The notes below the pieces were generated by a model that made no database searches, was not told the origin of the DNA, and was given only the letters and a program-made list of their open reading frames with translations. The position numbers and the translations under genes were made by a program. Below are positions 24,655 to 36,000 of a stretch of DNA of 64,000 bases, piece by piece; position 1 is the stretch's first letter, and each line of letters opens with the position of its first letter. Source of the stretch: Paramecium sonneborni (Eukaryota > Ciliophora > Oligohymenophorea > Peniculida > Parameciidae). The stretch lies in contig CAJJDN010000007.1 in NCBI GenBank assembly GCA_905182985.1, forward strand, positions 916,720-980,719. Direction: 5' to 3'.

Positions 24655-24799
24655 AAACAATTTTTGTAAAATTATGACTTCTAAATGTATATTTTTATTA
24701 TATTGTCAAATATTTGGAATCATCAATTCATTCACTTATTCAGCTCCTTAGATGAATTTAACAATATGTTATTCTAATAGATTTTTGCTACCTTAAATA

Positions 24800-25823
24800 T
24801 CATAAGCGACTTGTTTAATATTTGGTTATAATTGGTGCAATAAAACTTATTAATCTTCTATATATTTCAATTAAGAAAGCCAAAAATCCTATTTAAATGA
24901 TATTTTATTATACATGAGTTCTTTAATAACTTTCTAATTCTAATTTTCTTCCTGCAAATTCTTTATCAATTCTTTCAAATTCTACTGCTGATTAATCCTT
25001 TTTTCTTTAGTTTTCAATTCCTGATACAGCAAAGTGAATCTTTTTATAAAATCTATATATATATACCCAATCAGCTATGTCTAAAAATGCTTTTGTATAT
25101 TAAGGATCTTAAAACACTTTTTAGAATTATGGATCAGCCTTCATTTCTAATAATAAGTTTTCCTTTTCTTAACTTACTTACTTAAATTAAAAATTGGCTA
25201 ATCTACTTTAAAAATCAGCACCTTTATCTTAATCAAAACTAAAGATAATTAATGAATAATAAATACACTTTCTTTTTGAAATCAACCCAATTAAATTTGC
25301 TTTGATCTTCATTATAAATGATATGAAATAATTTAGACATAAATTAATCCATTCCTTATGGCAATTGTCCAATCTTATTTAGTTCCTTAGAATCAATCTT
25401 AATTTATCTATTATATTAATTACTTTAGAACAAGTTTCTTTCATAGCACTTGAAATAGAATCAATAGCTTTTTAAATAGCAGCTAATTCATCTTTCTTAC
25501 CTTTTTTATAGGTTTCACTTTTTTTGAGTTTATCCTTTATATAAATATATAAATTTACTTCCTCAGATTATATTTTATCAATAAGTTATTTAACAGTTTT
25601 ACTAATTGTGGTCTTTTTTTCAACTAAATTTTCTGTTAAGAAATCACTTTCATTAATAATCCTAAAATAGCTTAGAAACTTACTTTTCGAAATCTTAAGC
25701 TTCTTATTTTAAATATTCATCAGTTTTAAAAAGATGATCACTCAGTTAGCGAATATATGTTTAAGATAAATAATCATGGAGTATTTTTGATTTTGCATCA
25801 TTAGTTAATATGACTTCTTACAT
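24800..25823 (-). CDS. dynein stalk / microtubule-binding-domain-like protein without a motor
   Basis: 315 aa from four exons (introns 25239-25266, 25398-25423, 25662-25683), exact frame. The order of features follows the coiled-coil stalk and microtubule-binding domain of dynein heavy chains: a long first helix ending DELAAIQKAIDSISSAMK, an LNKIGQLPQGMDQFMSKLF segment where dyneins have LxEIxSxxxPPxxVxxV, FNWVDFKKKVF where they have WxxAKKLL, then KAFLDIADWVYIYRFYKK where they have AAxxLxxWVxxxxxYxxV, and a returning coiled coil. No AAA motor, P-loop or linker is present. It may bind microtubules without motor activity. The match is by eye and divergent; another coiled-coil protein is possible. 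Confidence 0.6.
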
Positions 25824-25869
25824 TAGTATAATGCAGAAAATAAATTTAATTTAAAAATAAAATAAAAAA
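25824..25869. promoter_or_regulatory. short bidirectional promoter region
   Basis: 46 bp of almost pure A+T between divergent start codons of the stalk-like gene and the kinase-like gene. Confidence 0.35.
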
Positions 25870-27029
25870 ATGGGCAATTAATAATCAAGTGAATCTTAAA
25901 ATGAATTTCTACATAAGAGATTAGATCCTAATTATGGAGAAATTAGTATATATAAAAATAAATCAAACAATCTCATTTTCATAGAAATAAAATAAGTTTT
26001 CTCAAATGATGCCAAAGTAGAAGAAATAAAAGCAAGTTTAGCAAAAAGGTATTATATGAAGTAAAGTAAGATTACAATTGAATCATAAATGTTTAGTGAA
26101 AATTATTTCATTTGATAGTGGAAAAACAGATGATTTTTGCAGTTCATTGATAAAATTATCAATTATTGTTGAATATTTAAATGAAACCTTATAAAATGAC
26201 ATTCATTAAAGAAAGATTCATAAAAAAGGATATTCAGAACAAGAACTTTGTTATATTCTTTATGAGATTGTTAATCTATGTCATTACATGAAAACACTAA
26301 ATGATGAAATTGTTGATATTTATCCATAAAGAATCCTGATTGATAATAATAGATAAATAAAATATGTTGATTAGTTTCTTGATAATTCAAAACTAAGTAA
26401 TTATTATTAGGTTTATTTTGGATAAAGAGATTTAGAGTATTTAGCACCAGAACAATTAATTCTCTTAGCTGAAAAAGATAAAAAAGATAATACAGATTAA
26501 GAATTAGTAAATATATTTTGTTTAGGCCTTATGATGGTAAGTCTAATGAGTGGATAAAGATGTGTTGAATTTTTTGATCAAGAGAAATTATAATTTAAAA
26601 AGGATTATGTAAACTAATTAATAAATAAATATTGTCTAAGATACTAATTTAGTGATTATTTTAAATTTATTGTTTAATCAATGCTTAAATTAAATAATGA
26701 AGGTAGACCAAATTATGAAAGCCTTTTAAAAATTCTAAATCAATAAAAAGATAATTTTGCAAACTTTATTTATCCTATAGACAATTCAATAGGTATTAAA
26801 ACTTATTATAATAGAAAGACTCGAATCATAATTTCGTTCTTTCCACACTCATCATTCAGCTTCGAAATCTAATATTTTACTGACTGATCCAGTTGATTTC
26901 AGAGAAATTGATAAAAGAATTGAATCTGCTAGATAAAAGGCACAAAATACTTTAGATGAAATAGGATTAGATTTGAGATTAAATAGATTTGGAACCCCAC
27001 AAATTAATATAATAGAAGCTAGTGAATGA
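25870..27029 (+). CDS. divergent kinase-like protein, probably N-myristoylated
   Basis: 368 aa after introns 26066-26096 and 26793-26814. It begins MGNQQSSES; Gly2 with Ser6 fits the N-myristoylation consensus. The fold resembles the C-lobe of a protein kinase: ILYEIVNLCHYMKTL, then DLEYLAPEQL (an APE-like motif), VNIFCLGLMMVSLMSG (subdomain IX) and RPNYESLLKIL (subdomain XI). However, no glycine loop, HRD Asp or DFG motif is visible; the catalytic stretch reads VDIYPQRILIDNN and VDQF. It is therefore likely a pseudokinase held at a membrane. Ciliates have many such diverged kinases. The C-terminal 70 residues after the second intron are charged and helical. Confidence 0.65.
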
Positions 27030-27068
27030 TTTAACATTTTATTAAATCAAATTTTATTAAAAATTATA

Positions 27069-29411
27069 ATGTAACGATAAGACTCATTAAAGAATCAGGA
27101 AATGATAGTTAAATTCTTAAACTTTTGTGCTACCTTAATTCAAAAGAATGTGAAGGGATACATTTAGAGACAGAGACATAAAATTATCATGATGCATATC
27201 AGAAGATTCAAAGCTATTTTAAATGGATTTATTCAAGGTTGTTTATCTTCTATATTTTTTAAGGATATAGAACAAGATAAATTATGAAAGTTCCTGATGT
27301 AGCTAAGTTAAGATCAAATATTATAGAAACTGATGATGGAAGTAAATATCTAAAGAATTATATTAAGCATATGGAAATCCATAAATAAGATAAAAAAAGA
27401 TAAGGTTAATAAGAATGATTGAAAACTATCTTCAGAATGGTCAATTCTATAAAAAACTTAAAAGAGTCAAAAGTTCTTAAAAATAATTCCTTTCTAATCA
27501 ATATTTAGATAATGAATTCGTTAATTAAGACTAAAAATTCTAATAAAATTATTACAAAAAACCTTAAAAATAACCTCTATCATAAAACTATGTTGACTAA
27601 TAATATTATGATCAGTTAATTCAAAATGAATATTCAGAATAACCTTAACCATATTATTAAGAATATATATAATAATAATCATAAATACATAATAAAAGTC
27701 ATTCAAGCGCAAATTTATCAGAATAATATAATCAAAATTAAAAATTTGAGTATTAATAAGATGAAAGATCTATTAGATCTAAAAACTAATAAAATTTTGT
27801 TGACAGATTAACACCTGAAAAAAATTCATATGATGATGACAGACCTATTTGTGGAAAGGGAAAATACAATTATGTAGAAGATGATAGGCCAATTAATGGA
27901 TAAAATGAAAATACTCAAAACTATTATGAAGATGATAGACCCATAACAACAAAAAATATGAATAATTATTATGATGATGATAGACCTATAAATGCAAAAA
28001 ATACTAATAATGCATGGAATAATTAAGAAGATGAAAGACCAATAAGAAAAGGGAAAGATAACTTTCAATTAAATTAAGAATATTAACATAATGATAAACC
28101 TATAGCTAGCACTGGATAATATTAATAATTTGAAGATGAAAGACCATTAGGAGGTAAAGGTTAATACAATATACCTGTTGATGATATACCTATTAATGGA
28201 AAAGGCACTTATGGAAATTTTGAAGAAGAAGCTCCTCCGAAAAAATAAAAGTAACCTCAAAAAAAAAAAAATGAATAAAAAAAGGAAAATAAATAATTAG
28301 ATGATCCATAATAAAATATATATGATAATTAAAATGAAAATGAACCTCCTTTTGGAAAAATATCAAATGAAGATGAGAATAATTAAGAAAAACCAAAAAA
28401 AAAAAAGAAAGATCCTAAACTTTTAGAAAATCTTAAAAAAAGAACAAAATATGATCCAAGAAAAGCAATCCAAGATGCTAAAAAAAAACAGGAAGAATAA
28501 TAACAGATTGAATAAGCTGATATAGAAGAAATAGTTGAATAAGAAGAAAAAGAAGTCTAACCATAAGTATAATAATAAATACCCTAGAAAAAGTAGGTTT
28601 TATCATAAAAAAATCTTCAAGAAAAGTAATAATAATAATAATAATTATCTCCTAAATCAAGTAAAATTAATTTAAGTGCTACACCTGAAAGATAAACTCC
28701 AACAAAAGAATAAATAGGAGAATGTTCTCCTAAAGATGATGCATCTGATCAAAAACCAAAAAACTTTTTAAAAAGAAAATCTAAATAAATTCCTTTAAAA
28801 AATCCAAAAGTAGATCCTAAAACAGTTAAATCAAAAGTTAAAAATTGTTGGAATGCTGGAAATCCTTTAGATGATCCAGAATTTGATGGAAATGAGGATA
28901 TTCCTTAAAGTCCCAAAGCCTAAATTAATAATAAATCTCCATCTAGAAGATTTGAATAGAAGGGATAAGATTAACAATACAATTACTAATAATAATAATT
29001 ATAATAATAATAAATACTATAATAATAACAGCTTTAATAAAATAAATCATAAGGCCCTTTGCATGTGTAGGTGCAATTAGTTTAAGAGAATCAATCATAA
29101 TATTAAATAAATCCTAGTCACCAAGCAAATCATATATAATAGTAAAAAAAATAGTCTATTTAACTTGATGAATTGGAAAGAGCTTATTATTCAAAATATA
29201 CATAAAAATTAGAGAGTATTAAAAATTTATTAGTATTTTAGCTACTAAAATGAATCTAAAGTCGTTAGATGAAGAGAGATAATCAATTTCAAGAGGAGTT
29301 CCTATCATAACAAATAAATCTAGATTTTTTACCTCATTCAGAGTTAATGATTTTGAAAGACTCTTAGCATAGTTAGAGGATTAATATAATAAATTGCAAA
29401 TATCAAAATGA
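27069..29411 (+). CDS. IQ-motif protein with DDRPI repeats
   Basis: 754 aa after introns 27238-27263, 27342-27367 and 29216-29241. The N-terminal 60 residues carry two IQ-like calmodulin-binding helices (ATLIQKNVKGYIQRQRHK and LNGFIQGYRTRQIMK). After a Gln/Tyr-rich linker, residues about 250-390 contain eight or more tandem copies of a ~18-residue repeat centred on (D/E)D(D/E)RPI, often followed by GKGxYN. Then comes a long Lys/Gln/Asn low-complexity region with pure glutamine runs coded by TAA, and a C-terminal segment with RGVPIITNKSRFFTSFRV then NDFERLLAQLE. No enzyme domain. A calcium/calmodulin-linked cytoskeletal scaffold is the best guess. Start: the first in-frame ATG, 40 bp after the preceding gene. 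Confidence 0.72.
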
Positions 29412-29447
29412 TAAATAAATTATTATTAACTGTTATATTAAATTTGA

Positions 29448-32336
29448 ATGGAATAAGAAATAATAGATTGGGCTAATACATTTGAAAACACAAAGAGTAT
29501 TGATGATCTTAAAACAGGTATCTTATAAAAAAAATCTAAGGTGTTGCATTATGTTAGATAATTTCGAAAGAATTATTTTAAGACAAAAGATAATGTGAAT
29601 TAAAGATAAGAGTAATAAATTGCTCAAAATAAGACTATTAAAGTTGTATAAGAAATTTAACATTTGCATTGTCATTATTAGAAGATAGTCAATAAATTTC
29701 TGTGAAACATTTGACAGGTTAAATGCTTTATTAAAATCCATTAAAGATTTTTTAGATTCTACAATAATTTTATAGATCTAAATCTGTGTCATCAGCATCA
29801 TCAAAACCTCCAAAAGCACCATAAAAATAAGATGAACCGTTATTCTATGTTGATGAAAATTTAGTTTAACCAAATCAATCAATCTAGATTACATCAAATG
29901 AAGAAATTATTGCAAATAAATATAAAATGATTAAACCAAATAGCCCTTATTAAGAAACTAATAATCATCAATAGAGATCGCAAACTCATTAAACTGAATA
30001 TGCTGAAAATTCGAATCGATCAAAACCTTAAAATTAATCTAATGATTCAATTAGCAATTTAACTCCAATTAAATCTAAAGAGTCCTATAATTAAAAATTA
30101 AAGAATGAACTTTAAATCTTAGAGAATTAAATAGCAAAAGAATAATAGCATCTCTAATAAAAAAACATTAGAGAAAACAAATCAAAACATAGTTAAGAAA
30201 GATAAAACTAGCATGAAGAATTAATTTAAGATTAAAATTTTAATTAGTAATAATAATAACAATAATAAAATTCTATTACTAACGAATAAAAAGTATAATT
30301 AATTGAATGGCTTAAATCAATTCGTTTAATTAAATCAAATGCATAAGGATTGGAAAATAAATTACCAAAAATTTGTAAAAATGGAGTTATTTTTTTTGAT
30401 TTAATTAACAGACTTAGTGGAAGAGATGAAGTTTTAAAAGGAGCCTTAAGAAATCCAAAAAGTCTTAGAGAAATAAGACATAATTATAGAAGAGTACTTG
30501 AGTATTTAAAATAACTTGAAAGAATGAGTTATAAATATTTAAATTAAGAATAATAGTTAGTAGATGGTGATGAAGGTACATTTTGGGGTTTGATGCATGA
30601 CATAAAAGTTTATTATACAAATTGTGGAAATGTAGCAATAGCTAATTGTTCTTAATCTGTTGATATATCATTAAGATAAACTTAGAAATAATAAGAATAA
30701 GTTTAATAAAATACATAGTCTTTTTAATAAAACTCTTAATCTAAATTATAACAACAAATAACATATTCTTAAAAAAAGTAATAGAATAAACAATAATCCT
30801 TTGGAGATGCTTAATTAGAAATAACTATTGATTAACCTTAATAATCAAAATCTGTAAAACCAAGCACAGCAAATAGATCACCAGTTGGTCCTTATTCAAG
30901 AATACATAATATGAAATAAGAATATGATAGTGTTAATAGATCTTTGAATTCATTAATGAAAAAATCTAATATTGGTTCATAAAATGGAACTCCTGTTAAT
31001 TAATCATTATAACATTCTAGAAATTTTAGTAGTTAAAAATAATAAAAAAAAGCAAGATCATCATCAATAAGTAAAAATTGTGTAACTCGAGAGATGGAGT
31101 TATACGTTCAAACTTACTTTAAATAAAAAGGACTTTATAATAATGATAAGTATGTATATTAAATTAATTTAGTTTGTTTACAGATCCAATTCGTAATGGA
31201 AACTATATATTATAATTATTAGAATAGTCAATTAATAATAACAATTTTAAGTCTATTTTAGAAGTTGAGTTTAATGTAGATACTGCTTTATAAGCTATAA
31301 AGGCTATAGTAGATGCTGGAAATTTACCAGCTTGGATAGGAAAAATAAATAAATCTAGTATTATGCAATTAGATAAATCTGCAATGGGTTTATATTGGTG
31401 GTTATTAAAATAATAAACTAAAAAGATTGAACCTATTACTAACTCATTTACACTTCCTTATAAATAAGAAGAAATAGATTAGTTAAAACTTATAACTCTT
31501 CATTTTGCAAGAGAATATACATCTACAATACAAAATTTTAATGATCTCATTTTTTAATGTTAAACTGGTTTATTGTTATGTTAAATTGAATCTGAAATAT
31601 TTTAATAAAAAATAAATCCTATTTATACTAAACCAATAGGAGAAAAGTAATGTCTTGCCAATATTAGAAAAGCTTTAGATTATTTAAAAGGAAAACCTGT
31701 AGGATAAAGATTTGTATGGTCTGAAAAATTAATATATGAGGGTGATTAACTTATTATTTTGGGTTTATTCGAAGATTTAAGGAGATATTTTGATGGATTA
31801 CCTTAAAGATTAGGAGATGCATATTTTGAAGATGGTCCTTATCTTAAAAAATCTATTGTTTAAATGAAACCTAATTCTAATATTGGATATTTAAATTAAT
31901 AAGAACCTTATTCTCTAATTTAAAAAGAAAGTAGTTTTAATTAGCCATAATAAGTAAATAAAAAGTTAATTTTTGATGATCCTCCTTAATTTGATTGGCT
32001 AAATTACTTCGGATTTAAAATTAATTGGAATAATGAAGTTTTGGAAGAATTCAAAGATGGGTAATAAATTATAAATAATGCAATAGTATTATTATTTGCA
32101 CTTTAGTATAAAAGCTCGAAAATATCTAATTTAAAGGATTATAATAAAAACCTAACACCAATGCTGGTTGCTTAGTAAATATAAGGAAAGCTTTTAGTGT
32201 TTTAAAGGATAAATTAGATATGCCTTTGGAACTTGTCATAGAATAAGAAAAGCTACTTAAAGGAGATAAAGAATATATTATAAAATTACTCACTGTTTTC
32301 AAAAATATTTACAAAAATAAATTAAAAAGTAAATGA
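29448..32336 (+). CDS. protein with multiple calponin-homology (CH) domains
   Basis: 938 aa after introns 29518-29540, 31150-31172 and 32061-32086. After a Lys/Gln/Ser-rich N-terminus, a clear CH domain at about residues 255-360 reads LIEWLKSIRLI, CKNGVIFFDLINRLSGRDEV and FWGLMHDIKVYY. A second, split CH-like unit spans the centre (ANIRKALDYLKGKPVGQRFVW and GDQLIILGLFEDLRRYF). A third fills the C-terminus: FDWLNYFGFKINW, FKDGIIICTLVQKLENIQF, NIRKAFSVLKDK and DKEYIIKLLTVFKNIY. Between are Ser/Gln-rich disordered stretches. CH domains bind actin or microtubules; ciliate multi-CH proteins are often axonemal or cortical. The third domain only appears when the 26-nt intron at 32061 is removed. Confidence 0.83.
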
Positions 32337-32397
32337 AATTTTCTTTATTTATAAACAATTAACTGAAATATTTATTTCATATATTTTCTTTAAGTAA

Positions 32398-33017
32398 ATG
32401 GATATTAATAAAGTCTTGGAATTAGAAAATGAAAATGTCTTATTACGTTCTGAATTACAATCCTTATATGAGGAACTTGATTAGTATTAAAATTATATAA
32501 AATTAGAAAATCTACAGATTAAAAACTAATTGAAGAAAATAGTTGCTTAAGATAAGAGATATTGTAACTACATTAAAAACTTTAGTTATCAGAATAGTAA
32601 AAATAGGTAATCACACTAAAATTGATGGATTAATAAGAACTTAATATAAAATTAAGTAAAACTATTATCAATTTGCAATAAAATATCAATGAAACATAAA
32701 TCGATGGGTGTTCTAATATTAATTAGTGTAATCTTTAAAATAATCTAAATATAAATAATAACTACATTTAACAATTATAAGTTTTAAGATAAAGATATCA
32801 AAATAAAAATGAATAAGATAGTTAATAGAAGGATTAAGAAATATAAAAATTATATGTCTAATTATCTGAATTATAAAAAATTAATAATAATAATAGGTTA
32901 TCCAAACCTCTGAATAAAGAAAACATGATCAAATCATAATATAGACCAAGAGGAGTATCTGAAAATAAATTTAACGATTTTGAGACCAATCTTGCAGAAT
33001 CAAGAATATTTCGTTGA
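32398..33017 (+). CDS. coiled-coil protein, 196 aa
   Basis: Two exons (29-nt intron 32564-32592 with a CAG end) in an exact frame. Residues 1-60 and 110-160 are coiled coil (LELENENVLLRSELQSLYEE at the start). The middle is Asn/Gln-rich. The C-terminal 35 residues include RPRGVSENKFNDFETNLAES, which resembles the C-terminal region of the IQ/DDRPI protein encoded 3 kb upstream. No enzyme motif. The shared tail suggests the two proteins meet the same partner. Confidence 0.68.
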
Positions 33018-33064
33018 TAAATTTTATTTATTTTAATAACTTTTTTATTTAAATAAATGTAATT

Positions 33065-36000
33065 TCATTTTAAATGATATTTATCCATCAGCTATTTTAA
33101 ATTAGCTAAATAAGTGTTCATTACAGCTAATTAATCTTATTTTTCATTAATCAGATTTTTGAGCCATTAAATTTATTGATTTTTTGCTTCTACTATTAAT
33201 CTGGCATCTTCTTAATCTTAATCTTTTCTTAATTTAATCGAAACTTTAGGTTCTGTAAATTAATATATTTATGATTATGTTAAAAATGGAGTCTTAGACA
33301 ATAATTCTTTTACTTATTAAATAATTTACCCTTGAGGACTTGTATTATTTTAATATGATTTTAATTCGGCTTCACATTACTAAAATAATTACAATTGATT
33401 GCTATATTATACAGCTTACGAATCCAATAGCAACTTGAAATACATCACTAAATTTTCTACATCCATATTTTTATCCACATCTTTTTTCTTTCCTTAGATT
33501 GTTGCTTCAGATATAACTTAAAGCATTTATTACTTTAAAACAGTTATCTTTGTTATAATTTATTCAACTCTAAATCTAAAATTAATATAATCACCTCTAT
33601 ATTATTAGAGCTTTTGTAGCACTAATTATTCATCATCCTCTTCTCTAATTGTTAAACTTATATTTTCCTTTTAAAATAATTTAATTTAATCAAGAACACT
33701 TGCTATATTTAATTAATCTTTTTTTATTTTTTTTTTCAAAAACACACTTACAATTTGTGTTAGTAATTCTGTTAATTCTTCACCTAATCCTTATGAATTT
33801 CTTTTCATATTTTCTATTTCTTCTGTTTATTATTAAATAATAAATTAATATTCTTAAATTTTAATATTTTCATTATCATTGCTTTAATTTTTTAGTTAAT
33901 TATTATTCTATATTTCTTTTTAAGATTATTATTATTAATTTTATTTTTCAATTTAATATTTTAATTCTTAAATTTCTTAATCTTTTTGTTTGATTGTAAA
34001 TTAAGATTATTAAAATTAACCTTCTAATTCTTCTAATTTTTGTCTTAATTCAAAAGACTCAGAATTTAGCGAATTACCTATAAGAGCATCACCTCTTAAT
34101 TTGTTGTATTAGTTTTCAAGATTTCTATTTTTATCTTACAGTTCATTAATTTATAATTTTAATTAATCTATATGAGTGTTTTTATTAAGATTATCACTAG
34201 TTAAGTTTTTAACCTATGAAAAAAGTTCACCTGATGATTTTTATTCTGAATTCATTTCAGTCAATTCTAATTATAATTATTCGTAAGAATTTTTAGAATT
34301 AGTTAAATCAGATTTAAGTTTAACAATTACTCCTTCTAATGTAGTTATTTATTATTCCTTTTTTTATATAGTATGCTAAAGTTATAAAATATCTGATTCT
34401 TTAGATTGTAAAGCATTTTAAGTAACCTAAAGTTCTCTCTCTAAGATTTTATTTTTTTTTTAGATTGAATCCATTTATTCTTATAATTCTATTTTATTAG
34501 CTGCCATTTAATTAATCTCTTTATCCTTTCCCTTATAAATATCTAATTCCTACAATGCCAAATCATATTTACTTTAATAATCATCTCTCAATTCTTCCAA
34601 TTGTCTTAAATTTTCTTCTAATTATTAAACTCTATAATTTAATGAATCAAATTTATTTTATAAATTGAAAAGAGTCCTAGATTTCTCATCTAAATCTAAC
34701 AATTTTTCACTATACTTTTCTTCCAAATGTTAATAATCAATTTTTAATTTCATTTAGCTTTATTCTAAATTTAATTAATTTCCTTTTAAAACTGATAATA
34801 ATGTTTCTTAATTTTAAATAGTTGCTTCTTAAGAATAAACTTTTTATTTTAATTCTCCATTTTCTACATCTATTTATTTCAATTAATCCATAACTTACAT
34901 ATCTTAAGCTTTTTTTTGCATGATTTCATGATTTTCTTTTCTAACTTGTTATAACTATGAATTTGATTCTTTTAATTGATTTGTTAAATCAATAATTTTA
35001 GTTTCATGAGCAACAATTGTTGTTAATTTTGAATCAAGCAAATCAGTAAGACTTTAAAGTTCTTTCTTTGATTTTTAATTTTGATCTGCAATTTCATTAT
35101 AATCTAATAATTACTTTTCTAAAGAACTTAACTTTTGACTTTAATCAATATATTTTTATTACAAAGAATTGTATTCAATTGATTTGCTTTATAGAGATTA
35201 TATATTATTTGATTCAACATCATATCTCTTTTTAAGATCTTCATATTAATTCTGCATTTCTTATTATTATCTATTACTTAAATTATACTTTTCTTATATT
35301 TTTATTAATTAATTCTCTAACTAACCAATTTATTAAACTTTATCATTGACTTGCTTTTCCTTTGCCTTTCTTAAACTTTCTTCTTCTTAAACTTTTTATT
35401 TCAATTCAGTTATTGTTGTTAATTACTCTTCTATTTTTGCAATATATGATTTAATTTCTTAATTTTAAGCTTCAATCTTTAAATTCATATTTTAGTTTTA
35501 CTATTCCAATTTCTCTAATCTTATCTATTAGCCTTTGTTAATATCTAAAGATGTTTCTCTTGATTAATTTTATTATATTTCATAATCTTTAATTTGTTTG
35601 TTTAATTATTCCAATTTTAATAATTATTGTTGCAATTCTTCATTTAAATTGGAAATTTCGTTTTTTAATTTCTAATCATTTTATTGTAGTTTTAATATTT
35701 ACGCCTCACCTTCATTAATTCTTTATTTAGATAAATCTCTATCATAAGTTATTTTTTACATTTCTGTCATATATTCTCTCTCTTTAGAACTTATTTAATC
35801 TTCTAAATGTTTCATTTATTTTAGTTGAAGTGTTCTTTATTATTCTAAATTAGATACTTTTTCATTTAGATTTCTAATTTATTCATTTAGACTATTAATT
35901 TATTCTTCTTTCATGTTTAATTATTTCTTAAGATTTTCTTATTCTGTTCCAAGGATTGATTTATCTTAAATTAAACTGTCTAATTCTGTAATTTTTTTTT

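Noticed and set aside
27069..27418. Short IQ-motif gene of about 107 aa ending at TGA 27416
   Set aside because: A 26-nt intron at 27342-27367 carries the frame past that stop into the DDRPI protein.
28980..29030. TAA trinucleotide microsatellite
   Set aside because: It lies in frame in a gene and encodes polyglutamine under the ciliate code; not a non-coding repeat of separate interest.
29250..29411. Independent 53-aa gene MNLKSLDEER...
   Set aside because: A 26-nt intron at 29216-29241 joins this segment to the long IQ/DDRPI gene, and the ATG would overlap the stop codon of an unspliced version.
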